From positions 246,164 through 310,163 of the forward strand of contig NZ_OMKE01000010.1 in assembly GCF_900299535.1 (NCBI RefSeq): a stretch of DNA of 64,000 nucleotides. The letters are read 5' to 3'. Below the pieces are notes generated by a model, which was given only the letters and a program-made list of their open reading frames with translations, did no database searches and was not told the origin of the DNA. The stretch comes from Aquimarina aquimarini. GTDB taxonomy: Bacteria > Bacteroidota > Bacteroidia > Flavobacteriales > Flavobacteriaceae. Shown here piece by piece: positions 1 through 8,312 of the stretch; position 1 is the stretch's first letter; the number at the start of each line of letters is the position of its first letter. Made by a program: the position numbers and the translations under genes.

Positions 1-2
1 AA

Positions 3-476
3 ACGTTGTGTTCGATAGCACATTTTGACTATAAATCCCCAGGTTCATATTCTTATGAAAATGCTTTTGAGGTAATGCGTCAAATGAGGTTGTCTCATAT
101 TGATGCTATACGGTTGTATAAAAGGATGGTATTTAATGTTATTGCTCGTAACCAAGACGATCATACAAAAAATATCTCTTTTTTAATGAATAAGAAAGGA
201 GAGTGGAAATTATCTCCTGCTTATGATGTAACATATTCATATAACCCAGAAGGGATTTGGACAAGTGTGCATCAGATGTCTGTAAATGGTAAGAGGGATG
301 ATTTTGTTATGAAAGATTTGATTACTATAGGAGAAAAAATAAGTTATAAAAACTGTAAAGAAGCAATAGAACAAGTTATAGAGGTAGTGTCTAATTGGGG
401 AATGTATGCTCAAAAAGCTGGAATTCCAAAATTACAAGCAGATGTATTAGCTAAAGCATTTCGATTGAGCTTATAA
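3..476 (+). CDS. HipA-like serine/threonine kinase, C-terminal part (5' end outside window)
   Basis: This is the C-terminal kinase half of a HipA-family protein, the kinase toxin of HipBA-type toxin-antitoxin systems. The frame is open to the left edge, so the true start lies upstream; the first possible start (TTG at 6) is probably internal. The catalytic-loop motif NQDDHTKN and the metal-binding SPAYDVTYSYNP motif are intact, as is the family segment SIAHFDY near the edge. About 157 residues are visible, against roughly 400 for full HipA. The antitoxin HipB, if present, would be upstream and cannot be seen. Whether it acts as a toxin or as an orphan HipA-like kinase cannot be decided here. 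Confidence 0.88.
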   Translation, partial: TLCSIAHFDYKSPGSYSYENAFEVMRQMRLSHIDAIRLYKRMVFNVIARNQDDHTKNISFLMNKKGEWKLSPAYDVTYSYNPEGIWTSVHQMSVNGKRDDFVMKDLITIGEKISYKNCKEAIEQVIEVVSNWGMYAQKAGIPKLQADVLAKAFRLSL

Positions 477-588
477 TAGCTTTAGTTTTTAAGTTACATT
501 TGCTGCTATTATAAATTATGCTGTAAGGACTGATAGTTATGATTAATGATAAAATTTGTCTGAAATAGCCTAAAAAAATATAAGGCAG

Positions 589-1422
589 ATGAAAAAAGCA
601 ATCTATTTTATGCTTCTCAGTGCTGTGTTTTTTACAACATTGAATTTGTTTGTTAAGTATTTGGCAAAATTTGGTGGAGCACAATTAGTTTTTTTTAGAG
701 CCTTAGGCTCTTTGTTTTTTACAATGAGTTATTTGCTATGGAATAAAATCCCTATGTTAGGGAATCAAAAGAAATTATTGATTTGGCGTGGATTGGTGGG
801 ATTAACTTCTATGGGGTTGTTTTTTATGTCTGTAAATTATCTTCCTATTGGCTCAGCAGTATCATTGCGATATTTGTCTCCAATTTTTGCTACAATTCTG
901 GCTGTGTTTTTTCTTAGAGAACGAGTGAAACCAATACAATGGTTGTTTTTTTTGATGGCTTTTGGAGGCGTGTTAATGATAAAAGGATTTGATCCAAATA
1001 TTGATTCTTTTGGTTTGTTGCTAATATTAGGGTCTGCTCTGTTTAGTGGGGTGGTGTATGTGTTGATTAATAAAATAGGTAGAGATGATCATCCTGTAGT
1101 GATTGTTAATTATTTTATGTGGATTTCTGTAATAATAGGAGGTGTTCTTTCTATTTTTAATTGGACAACCCCTGTTGGGGTAGAATATTTATTGTTACTG
1201 AGTTTAGGAGTTTTTGGATATTTTGGTCAACTATTTATGACCAAAGCATTTCAATTACAAGCTACAAATAAGGTGGTGTCCCTTAAGTATATTGAAGTTC
1301 TATTTACAATGATTTTTGGAGTCTTTTGGTTTGGAGATATATATCCTATGCTAAGTATACTGGGAACTCTATTGGTGATCACTGGTTTGGTGTTGAATAT
1401 ATGGTATCGCAATAAAAAATAA
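589..1422 (+). CDS. EamA/DMT-family transporter
   Basis: A 277-residue integral membrane protein of the drug/metabolite transporter superfamily. It has about ten hydrophobic helices arranged as two five-helix EamA repeats, which is the usual length and layout. Typical features include a first helix ending in NLFVKYLAKF, an early RALGSLFF segment and a C-terminal SILGTLLVITGLVLN helix. The substrate cannot be told from sequence; relatives export amino acids or small metabolites. It stands alone, convergent with the small gene at 1575-1826. The ATG at 589 gives a normal N-terminus for the family. Confidence 0.85.
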   Translation: MKKAIYFMLLSAVFFTTLNLFVKYLAKFGGAQLVFFRALGSLFFTMSYLLWNKIPMLGNQKKLLIWRGLVGLTSMGLFFMSVNYLPIGSAVSLRYLSPIFATILAVFFLRERVKPIQWLFFLMAFGGVLMIKGFDPNIDSFGLLLILGSALFSGVVYVLINKIGRDDHPVVIVNYFMWISVIIGGVLSIFNWTTPVGVEYLLLLSLGVFGYFGQLFMTKAFQLQATNKVVSLKYIEVLFTMIFGVFWFGDIYPMLSILGTLLVITGLVLNIWYRNKK

Positions 1423-1444
1423 CACAAAAAGAATAGAGAAAAAG

Positions 1445-1567
1445 TCTATGGTTGATAATTGACCACTATCGTCATAAAGATCAAATGAACTTTAGGGATT
1501 TGAATAAAATTATAGTTTTGTAATTAAATATGAACCTAAAAATGTCAATAAAATTATCAACCATAGA
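1445..1567. repeat. 16-bp perfect inverted repeat with 91-base interior
   Basis: The arms at 1445-1460 and 1552-1567 are exact reverse complements (left arm TCTATGGTTGATAATT). The structure lies between two convergent genes (ends at 1422 and 1575). It has neither the short loop nor the T-run of a simple terminator. It could be a small non-autonomous mobile element (MITE-like), or a long-loop bidirectional terminator. No clear target-site duplication is seen. Confidence 0.5.
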
Positions 1568-1574
1568 GCCTTAA

Positions 1575-1826
1575 CTAAGAAAAATCTTCTCTGAGATAAT
1601 ACATTAGCTTGCCTTTATCAGTAAAGCTTTTTATAGCTAAAATCTCATCTGTGAGTTTGTTATAAATTACTTCAACAAACAGTAAATCTACATAGAAAAT
1701 AGAGTAATAAAAATCTCGATTTCTATCGTTAATTGTAAAAAGGTGAATACCTCTATTCCAAAGGTCTTTGTATTTGTTATCTAATTGTTGAGCATTAAAC
1801 TCTTGCTCTAGGGTAGTTTTACGCAT
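1575..1826 (-). CDS. small hypothetical protein (83 aa)
   Basis: An 83-residue soluble, mildly basic protein with no signal peptide or membrane helix. I do not recognise a named domain. The composition is protein-like: alternating hydrophobic and polar residues, with aromatic-rich strands such as FYYSIFYVDLLFVEVIYN. The ATG at 1826 is the only sensible start. Just upstream, at 1863-1877, lies a 15-base palindrome that also occurs before the gene at 23150-23515, suggesting shared regulation. Function unknown. Confidence 0.6.
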   Translation of the reverse strand: MRKTTLEQEFNAQQLDNKYKDLWNRGIHLFTINDRNRDFYYSIFYVDLLFVEVIYNKLTDEILAIKSFTDKGKLMYYLREDFS

Positions 1827-2128
1827 AAGTTATTCAATTTTTAATTTGAGGGATTATAAAACTACGGAAAAACCGTAATAAAAACAAATTATTTTAACCT
1901 AATAAATTGAAAAACAATGTTTTTGAGCTAAATAATTGTTAAAATTATGTGTTTGAAGTGTTGTTTTGAGGAGATAAAACTTTAAAAAAAATACTGCCTT
2001 AGAATTTGTGTTTAGTTATTTTGTGCTCTTGTGTATCGGGTTTGTGTTCATAACACAACACAAAAGCATAATATGTAACATCAATCCTTTATTAGAAGTG
2101 TTGAAAGAATATAATTAACTTATAATTC
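1827..2128. other. 302-base gene-free gap
   Basis: This holds the palindromic promoter-like element at 1855-1877 and, near 2040-2070, a short hairpin (TGTGTT then AACACA separated by three bases) inside a stretch rich in TTGTG/CACAA. The hairpin lies between the 3' end of the 124-aa gene and the promoter of the 83-aa gene, so it may help end transcription. No open frame with coding character was seen. Confidence 0.4.
1855..1877 (-). promoter_or_regulatory. palindrome TACGGTTTTTCCGTA joined to a -7-like element
   Basis: Read on the minus strand, positions 1877-1863 form TACGGTTTTTCCGTA (perfect 5-bp arms, 5-base centre). Its last TA also begins TAGTTTTA, one mismatch from the Bacteroidota -7 consensus TAnnTTTG. 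The ATG of the 83-aa gene is 36 bases downstream. The same arrangement occurs at 23539-23559. No TTG -33 element is evident, which would fit an activator-dependent promoter. Confidence 0.45.
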
Positions 2129-2503
2129 TTATTTTGAGATGTTTAATGTGTTTACTTTGGCGATAGAGTCACAATTCTCTATAAGCATTGTAAAGTTTTT
2201 TTCTTTAGTAGATCCTTCTATAAAATAAATTCGGCAAGAATCCAATTTAGTATTACTCTTTCCAAAATCTACACTACCAGAAGTAAGAATCTCTCTTATG
2301 TTGGAAGTGTCTATTTTGTGTGTTAGCATTGTGGTTAATGCCTGTTCAGAAAAAGATTTTTTCTTAATTCTTATGTTTTTTAAGACTCTTGCTGTTGGGC
2401 TATAGTCACAAGAAGCTTTTTTTCCTCCTAGAAAGAAAAATAAAAGAATAAGACCAATAACAAATCCTCCTGAGTAGTAAAATAATCGATGTGCCAGTTT
2501 CAT
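2129..2503 (-). CDS. small membrane-anchored conserved hypothetical (DUF4258-like?)
   Basis: A 124-residue protein with one N-terminal membrane helix (about residues 9-26, FYYSGGFVIGLILLFFFLGG). It is followed by a KKASCDYSPTARVLKNIR segment and a soluble C-terminal domain. I recall this family lying beside alanine dehydrogenase in many Flavobacteriaceae, usually labelled as a DUF4258-type protein; that label is from memory and unverified. It is transcribed in the same direction as, and downstream of, the alanine dehydrogenase gene (gap 94 bases). Function unknown. The conserved Cys just after the helix is notable. Confidence 0.7.
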   Translation of the reverse strand: MKLAHRLFYYSGGFVIGLILLFFFLGGKKASCDYSPTARVLKNIRIKKKSFSEQALTTMLTHKIDTSNIREILTSGSVDFGKSNTKLDSCRIYFIEGSTKEKNFTMLIENCDSIAKVNTLNISK

Positions 2504-2597
2504 AAACTTAATGAAATATTATGGGGCCAAAAGTAAGTAAATTTTGGAATTTAAAGTAAGAAACTATACAAAGTTAATTAGGGTAGAGTGCACTGTT

Positions 2598-3800
2598 TTA
2601 CAAAATTAATAAATTGATATCTCTATAAGAAAGATCAAACCAATCGGCAATAGGTTTACTGGTCAAGATCCCGCGATAAAAATACAATCCATTTTTAAGA
2701 CCTCGATCAAACCGAACAGCATTCTCTATTCCTCCTTCCTCGCCAATCTGTAATAGATAAGGGGTAAATATATTACTTATAGATAGAGAAGATGTTCTTG
2801 CATAGCGAGAGGGTATGTTAGGAACACAGTAGTGTAGTACACCATGTTTATCAAATGTAGGGTGATCATGAGAGGTAACTTCACTAGTTTCAATACATCC
2901 TCCCATATCGATACTTACATCAATAATTACAGCTCCTGTTTTCATACGTTCAACCATGGCTTCACTAACTATAATAGGGGCTCTGTTTTTTCCTCTAATT
3001 GCCCCAATTACCACATCACAACGGCGTAGTGCTTTTAGTAGGTTTTTAGGCTGAATGGTTGAAGTGTATAATGGTCTACCTACATTTGTTTGTATGCAAC
3101 GAAGTTTGGTAATAGAATTATCAAAGACTTTTACATTTGCTCCTAGTCCAATTGCAGATCGTGCAGCAAATTCACCAACAGTACCAGCACCAAGAATTAC
3201 AACCTCTACAGGAGGCACTCCGCTTATGTTACCCATCATCAATCCAGAACCATCGGTGGTTGCGCTACTCATCAATTCAGAGGCGATAAGAACAGCTGCT
3301 GTTCCTGCTATTTCGCTTAAAGCTCTTACGGCAGGGTATGCTCCATCAGCATCACGAATGAATTCAAAACCTAATGCAGTAATTCTTTTTTTTGCAAGTT
3401 CTTGAAAATATTCTTTGGATTGAGTTTTTAATTGCAGAGCAGATATTAATACAGTTTGCGGGTTTATATGTTCAAGCTCCTCAGTAGAAGGTGGTTCTAC
3501 TTTGAGTATAATTGGGCATCCAAAAACCTTAGTTTTGTCGTTTGTAATTTCTGCACCAGCCTCACTATAATCTTGATCAGTAAAGCTTGCTCCAGTTCCA
3601 GCATTGGATTCTAGTAATACTCTATGACCATGAGTGGTTAGTGCCGCAACAGCATCGGGGGTAAGGCATACTCGCTTTTCCTGATAGTGGGTTTCTTTGG
3701 GTATACCAATAAAGAGTTTTCCTTTTTTACGAGCTACTTCAATCATTTCTTCTTGAGGAAGTAGCTGTTCTTTTGTAAAAGGAGATTTTGATGTGCTCAT
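2598..3800 (-). CDS. ald: alanine dehydrogenase
   Basis: A 400-residue NAD-dependent alanine dehydrogenase of the Bacteroidota type, interconverting L-alanine with pyruvate and ammonia in the cytoplasm. The N-terminal substrate domain includes FIGIPKETHYQEKRVCLTP. The Rossmann fold carries VILGAGTVGEFAARSA around residues 202-217, and the C-terminal HYCVPNIPSRYARTSS segment is characteristic of the AlaDH/PNT family. It is longer than Bacillus Ald (about 370) because of an N-terminal extension (MSTSKSPFTKEQLLPQEE...), which I recall as usual in this phylum. It sits downstream of tsaE and porX on the same strand. NAD specificity is inferred from family. Confidence 0.9.
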   Translation of the reverse strand: MSTSKSPFTKEQLLPQEEMIEVARKKGKLFIGIPKETHYQEKRVCLTPDAVAALTTHGHRVLLESNAGTGASFTDQDYSEAGAEITNDKTKVFGCPIILKVEPPSTEELEHINPQTVLISALQLKTQSKEYFQELAKKRITALGFEFIRDADGAYPAVRALSEIAGTAAVLIASELMSSATTDGSGLMMGNISGVPPVEVVILGAGTVGEFAARSAIGLGANVKVFDNSITKLRCIQTNVGRPLYTSTIQPKNLLKALRRCDVVIGAIRGKNRAPIIVSEAMVERMKTGAVIIDVSIDMGGCIETSEVTSHDHPTFDKHGVLHYCVPNIPSRYARTSSLSISNIFTPYLLQIGEEGGIENAVRFDRGLKNGLYFYRGILTSKPIADWFDLSYRDINLLIL

Positions 3801-3898
3801 TTGCGTGAAATTCTGTAACTCAAATTACGAATAAAAAAGTCAAGAAAACAAATAGGATTCCTATTAGAGCGTATAATTTTATAAACTACTCTTTATTT

Positions 3899-4300
3899 TT
3901 ATAATGAAAGAACCCTTTTGTTATCTTCTAGTAAGCTTATTTCCACAGTTGTACTATTCTCTGGTAGCAACTTAGATATTTTTTCTGGCCATTCTATAAA
4001 AACCCAAGCTCCAGAGTCAATATATTCTTCAAAACCAATGTGATGTGCCTCTTCTTCATCTTGAATTCTATAAAAATCAAAATGATAGATTACCCCATCA
4101 TTACCCATATATTCATTTACTAAAGAGTAAGTAGGACTAGAAATTACATCTTTTACTCCAAGATGTTTACAAATTTCTTTTATTAAAGTGGTTTTACCCA
4201 TTCCCATTTCGGCATTAAAAAGTATAATTTTATTTGTTGTATTTAAAACTACTTTTTCTGCTACTTCAGGAAGGTCCTGTAAGGTGTATTCTATTGTCAT
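3899..4300 (-). CDS. tsaE: tRNA threonylcarbamoyladenosine biosynthesis ATPase TsaE
   Basis: A 133-residue P-loop ATPase that works with TsaB and TsaD in forming N6-threonylcarbamoyladenosine at tRNA position 37. The Walker A motif AEMGMGKTT is at about residues 30-38, followed by SSPTYSLVNEY and HFDFYRI, all hallmarks of TsaE. The domain WVFIEWPEKI lies near the C-terminus. Length is normal for the family. It lies 44 bases downstream of porX on the same strand, with ald following, so the three may share a transcript. Confidence 0.93.
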   Translation of the reverse strand: MTIEYTLQDLPEVAEKVVLNTTNKIILFNAEMGMGKTTLIKEICKHLGVKDVISSPTYSLVNEYMGNDGVIYHFDFYRIQDEEEAHHIGFEEYIDSGAWVFIEWPEKISKLLPENSTTVEISLLEDNKRVLSL

Positions 4301-4344
4301 TTTTCTATTTCTATTTGCTGAGCCTAGAATACTGTGAGATTACA

Positions 4345-5895
4345 TTACCTAGGGTTCATTACTATAAAAGGAATTACCATTTCTTCTAAAGAAACACCAC
4401 CATGTTGATATGTGTTTCTGTAATAACTAACATAATGATTGTAGTTATTGGGATAAGCAAAGAAATAATCTCCTTTGGCAAAAATAAAAGAACTACTCAT
4501 ATTTATAGAAGGTAAATGTACAGTTTTTGGATTGGTAGCTTCCAAAACTTCTTTTCTTTCATAAGTAAGACTTTTACCAGTTTTATAACGTAAATTAAGA
4601 CTAGTGTTTTTATCTCCTATTACCTTTGAAGGGTTTTTTACATTTATAGTACCATGATCAGTAGTGATTAATAATTTGAAGCCCAGTTGTTGTGCTTGTT
4701 GAATCATTTCTAGTAAAGGTGAATTTCTAAACCAGCTTTGTGTCAAGGACCTATAAGACTTGTCGTTTGATGCTAGTTCTTTGATGACTTCCATTTCGGT
4801 TTTACTATGAGAAAGCATATCAACAAAATTATATACCACTACAGTAAGATCATTATTTTTTAATCCTCTAAAATTTGCGGCTAATGTTTTACCTGACTTT
4901 TCATTAGTTATTTTGTAGTATTCATGTTTGATATCAAGACCTAGTCGTTCTAATTGAGCAGTTAAGAATTCATTTTCATTCATGTTTTTTCCGCCTTCAT
5001 CAATATCATCAAGCCATAGATCAGGATGTCTTTTTTTCATTTCGGCAGGCATTAAACCTGAGAAAATTGAATTTCGGGCATATTGAGTTGCTGTAGGCAG
5101 AATACTGCAGTATGCAATTTCTTGTTCCTTTTTATAATAATTATTGATGGTAGGTTCAAAAGCTTTCCATTGATCATAGCGTAAATTATCTATAACTACT
5201 AGAAGAGTAGGTTGTTCTTTACTTATTTCTGGAATTACTTTTTCTCTAAATAATGTATGAGACATTACGGGAGCATCGCTTTTTCCATCAAACCAATCTG
5301 GATAGTTTTTATCTATAAATTTGCAAAACTGTGTATTAGCTTCTACTTTTTGAGATTCTAAAATCTCGAACATACCAGTATCTTCAATATTTTCAAGCTG
5401 TAATTCCCAGTAAATTAATCTTTGGTATAAATCAGTCCATTCTTCATAAGAATTTACCATTGCCATATCCATGGCTATCTTTCTAAATTCTTGTTGGTAA
5501 TTTGAGGTAGTCTTTTCTGAAACTAATCTAGAGTTATCCAGATTCTTTTTTAAACTAAGAAGAATTTGATTAGGATTAACAGGTTTTATAAGATAATCTG
5601 CAATCTTACTACCAATAGCTTCTTCCATTATATATTCCTCTTCACTTTTGGTAATCATTACCACAGGAATACCATCTTCTTTTTCTTTTATTTCTGATAA
5701 GGTTTCAATTCCAGAAAGACCTGGCATATTTTCGTCTAGAAAAATGATGTCAAAATTATCATCATCTATGATGTCTAATGCCTCTGTACCACTTTGACAT
5801 TTAGTTACCTCATAATTTTTCTTTTCTAAAAATAGAATATGTGGCTTAAGTAAATCAATCTCATCATCCACCCACAGTATCTTTATTTTGCTCAT
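4345..5895 (-). CDS. porX: PorX, response regulator with PglZ phosphatase domain (type IX secretion)
   Basis: A 516-residue two-domain regulator. Residues 1-120 are a CheY-like receiver with acidic pair DDE at 10-12 and phospho-acceptor Asp54 in IIFLDENMPG. After a helical linker, residues about 200-510 form a PglZ/alkaline-phosphatase-like domain with VVIDNLRYDQWKAF and LLITTDHGTINV, which carry metal ligands. PorX, first described in Porphyromonas gingivalis, controls type IX secretion genes with the kinase PorY and sigma factor SigP; no porY is present nearby. The protein lacks a DNA-binding domain. Start ATG at 5895 gives the family N-terminus MSKIKILWVDDE. Confidence 0.95.
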   Translation of the reverse strand: MSKIKILWVDDEIDLLKPHILFLEKKNYEVTKCQSGTEALDIIDDDNFDIIFLDENMPGLSGIETLSEIKEKEDGIPVVMITKSEEEYIMEEAIGSKIADYLIKPVNPNQILLSLKKNLDNSRLVSEKTTSNYQQEFRKIAMDMAMVNSYEEWTDLYQRLIYWELQLENIEDTGMFEILESQKVEANTQFCKFIDKNYPDWFDGKSDAPVMSHTLFREKVIPEISKEQPTLLVVIDNLRYDQWKAFEPTINNYYKKEQEIAYCSILPTATQYARNSIFSGLMPAEMKKRHPDLWLDDIDEGGKNMNENEFLTAQLERLGLDIKHEYYKITNEKSGKTLAANFRGLKNNDLTVVVYNFVDMLSHSKTEMEVIKELASNDKSYRSLTQSWFRNSPLLEMIQQAQQLGFKLLITTDHGTINVKNPSKVIGDKNTSLNLRYKTGKSLTYERKEVLEATNPKTVHLPSINMSSSFIFAKGDYFFAYPNNYNHYVSYYRNTYQHGGVSLEEMVIPFIVMNPR

Positions 5896-5999
5896 TAAGT
5901 CTTATTTTTTATCGTTTATTAGTTTCTTGTTTTATTTATAGTAAAACTATAATAGTTTAAATTCATTTTTGAAAAGTTCAATTATGCCAAGCATATATG

Positions 6000-6007
6000 T
6001 ATATTTG
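6000..6007 (+). promoter_or_regulatory. -7-like element TATATTTG overlapping the nominal ATG region
   Basis: TATATTTG matches the Bacteroidota -7 consensus TAnnTTTG. It lies three bases after the ATG at 5997, so a transcript made from it would begin near 6014 and could not use that ATG. A TTTTG at 5967-5971 is 28 bases away, which is too far for a normal -33, so the promoter call is tentative. Confidence 0.35.
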
Positions 6008-6029
6008 TTTCCGTAAATATAAAAGGAAC

Positions 6030-7259
6030 TTGAAAAAAAGAAATAAGCTCAAAATATTAAACGATCCAATTTACGGTTTTATTACGATACCTAACGAACT
6101 AATTTTTGATCTGCTAGAACATAAGTACTTTCAGAGGTTGCGTAGGATTTCTCAAATGGGATTATCTTATCTTGTATATCCAGGAGCACATCATACTCGT
6201 TTTCATCACGCTTTGGGATGTATGCATCTTATGCAAAAAGCAGTGAGAGTTCTACGTTTTAAAGGGATTGATATTTCTGACAAAGAAGAAGAAGCACTTT
6301 ATATAGCGATATTATTACATGATATAGGTCACGGACCTTTTTCTCATGCTATGGAGCATAGTATTGTAAACGAGGTTAATCATGAGAAGATTTCTCTCAT
6401 GTTTATGGAAAAAATTAATGCAGAATTTAACGGGAGTTTAACGCTTGCAATTCAGGTCTTTAAAGGGGAGTATCATCGTAATTTTTTGCACCAGCTCATT
6501 TCAGGGCAATTAGATATGGATAGATTAGACTATCTAAAAAGAGATAGTTTTTATACAGGAGTTGCAGAAGGGAATGTGAATAGTGAACGCCTGATTACAA
6601 TGCTTACTGTCATTAATGATGAATTGGTGGTAGAAGAAAAAGGAATATATTCTGTAGAAAAATTTTTACTAGCCAGACGATTAATGTATTGGCAGGTGTA
6701 TTTGCATAAAACAAGTTTGGTTGCAGAGAATTTATTGATTCGAGTGTTGCAGAGAGCAAAAGAGTTAGTTGATAATGGAGTAGCATTATCAGCAAGTAAT
6801 GCATTATCATTTTTCTTAAAAAATAAAATTACCGCTGAGAATTTTACTACAGACGTTTTAGAAACATTCGCTAGGCTCGATGATTATGATATTGTTTGTG
6901 CAATGAAAGAATGGGTGTATGCAGAAGACTTTGTTTTAAGTAAACTATCTGCTATGATTATAGACCGTGATCTCCTCAAAGTAAAAGTTAAAAAGAAAGC
7001 ATTTGGAAATAATAAGAAAGAAAGCCATATAGAAAAATTTAAAAATAAATATAAAATTTCTGAAGAAGAAGCTCGTTATTTTATTTTCGATGGCGTTATT
7101 TCAAACCAAGCTTATCACCTTAACAAACAGAATATAAATATTTTATATAAGTCAAGAAAAATAGTAGACATTGTCAAAGCTACAGATCAGTTTAATCTTG
7201 AAGCATTGTCAAAACCAGTAACTAAATATTTTATGTGCTATCCAAAGCATAAACATTAA
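6030..7259 (+). CDS. HD-domain phosphohydrolase (dNTPase-like)
   Basis: A protein of about 409 residues with an HD domain: HTRFHHALGCMHLM supplies the first His and ILLHDIGHGPFSHAME the HD pair, metal ligands of the superfamily. It resembles the dGTPase-like HD proteins found beside lpxD in Bacteroidota. The substrate (nucleotide or other phosphate ester) is not certain. An in-frame ATG exists at 5997, but I chose TTG 6030, which gives MKKRNKLKILNDPIYGF, matching the usual start of the family; the 11 extra residues are Cys/Arg/Lys-rich and overlap a promoter-like element. It is followed 24 bases later by lpxD. Confidence 0.82.
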   Translation: MKKRNKLKILNDPIYGFITIPNELIFDLLEHKYFQRLRRISQMGLSYLVYPGAHHTRFHHALGCMHLMQKAVRVLRFKGIDISDKEEEALYIAILLHDIGHGPFSHAMEHSIVNEVNHEKISLMFMEKINAEFNGSLTLAIQVFKGEYHRNFLHQLISGQLDMDRLDYLKRDSFYTGVAEGNVNSERLITMLTVINDELVVEEKGIYSVEKFLLARRLMYWQVYLHKTSLVAENLLIRVLQRAKELVDNGVALSASNALSFFLKNKITAENFTTDVLETFARLDDYDIVCAMKEWVYAEDFVLSKLSAMIIDRDLLKVKVKKKAFGNNKKESHIEKFKNKYKISEEEARYFIFDGVISNQAYHLNKQNINILYKSRKIVDIVKATDQFNLEALSKPVTKYFMCYPKHKH

Positions 7260-7283
7260 CACATTTTTTATACTTTTGCTAGA

Positions 7284-8312
7284 ATGATTTTTACAGCCAC
7301 ACAAATTGCGGGTATTTTAAACGGAGAAATCGAGGGAGATGAGACTGTTGAAGTGTCCAAACTAGCTAAAATAGAAGAAGGAACAAAAGGGTCACTAACC
7401 TTTTTGTCAAATCCTAAGTACACACAATACATATATTCTACAGATGCCTCGATCACTATTGTAGATAAAACCTTTGAAGCAGAGACAAAGATTAAAACTA
7501 CTTTGATAAGAGTAGATGATGCGTATAAGGCTTTTTCTCAATTATTGGAGTATTATAATATGGTGAAGATGAATAAAGCAGGTATAGAACAACCTAGTTT
7601 TATGTCAGAAACTGCATCATTTGGAGAGAATATTTATTTTGGAGCATTTTCTTATATGGGGGATAATGTTAAAATTGGCGAAAATGCCAAGATCTTCCCT
7701 AATGTATATATAGGAGATAATGTTACAATCGGTGATAATATAATTGTATTTGCTGGGGCCAAAATTTATTCTGAAACCATAATAGGCGATAACTGTGTGA
7801 TTCATAGTGGTGCTATAGTAGGTGCAGATGGCTTTGGTTTTACCCCTAACGAAAAAGGAGAATATAGTAAAGTACCTCAAACAGGTAATGTTGTTATAGA
7901 AGACAATGTTGATGTAGGTGCAGGAACAACTATAGATAGGGCTACTCTTGGCTCTACTGTTATACATAGAGGAGTAAAACTGGATAATCAAATACAAATA
8001 GCTCATAATGTAGAAATAGGAGAACATACTGCAATTGCAGCACAAACAGGTATTGCAGGGTCAACTAAGATCGGTAAACATTGTTTGATAGGTGGACAAG
8101 TAGGTATTGCTGGACATCTTGTTATAGGTAATAATGTTAGAATTCAAGCTCAATCAGGTATCGGAAGAAATATAAAAGACGGAGAGGCAATACAAGGATC
8201 TCCAGCTCTTGGCTATTCTGATTATAATAAATCCTATGTACATTTTAAGAATTTACCTAAAATTGTAGATAGAATATACAAACTAGAGAAAAAAGAAAAT
8301 AATAATGACTGA
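7284..8312 (+). CDS. lpxD: UDP-3-O-acylglucosamine N-acyltransferase LpxD
   Basis: A 342-residue acyltransferase of lipid A synthesis, adding the N-linked hydroxyacyl chain from acyl-ACP to UDP-3-O-acylglucosamine. The N-terminal uridine-binding domain (1-100) is followed by a left-handed beta-helix of hexapeptide repeats. The motif [18 protein letters not shown] includes the catalytic His, and the C-terminus has a short helix. Its stop overlaps the start of lpxC-fabZ by 8 bases, indicating translational coupling. TACTTTTG at 7271-7278 matches the -7 consensus but is very close to the ATG and has no clear -33. Confidence 0.95.
   Translation: MIFTATQIAGILNGEIEGDETVEVSKLAKIEEGTKGSLTFLSNPKYTQYIYSTDASITIVDKTFEAETKIKTTLIRVDDAYKAFSQLLEYYNMVKMNKAGIEQPSFMSETASFGENIYFGAFSYMGDNVKIGENAKIFPNVYIGDNVTIGDNIIVFAGAKIYSETIIGDNCVIHSGAIVGADGFGFTPNEKGEYSKVPQTGNVVIEDNVDVGAGTTIDRATLGSTVIHRGVKLDNQIQIAHNVEIGEHTAIAAQTGIAGSTKIGKHCLIGGQVGIAGHLVIGNNVRIQAQSGIGRNIKDGEAIQGSPALGYSDYNKSYVHFKNLPKIVDRIYKLEKKENNND

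Noticed and set aside
3055..3405. 116-codon frame opposite alanine dehydrogenase
   Set aside because: A shadow of a conserved gene; the real frame has all family motifs.
7617..8045. 142-codon minus-strand frame rich in Tyr, Cys and Ile inside lpxD
   Set aside because: The hexapeptide repeats of lpxD produce this open antisense frame; similar shadows occur in lpxA.
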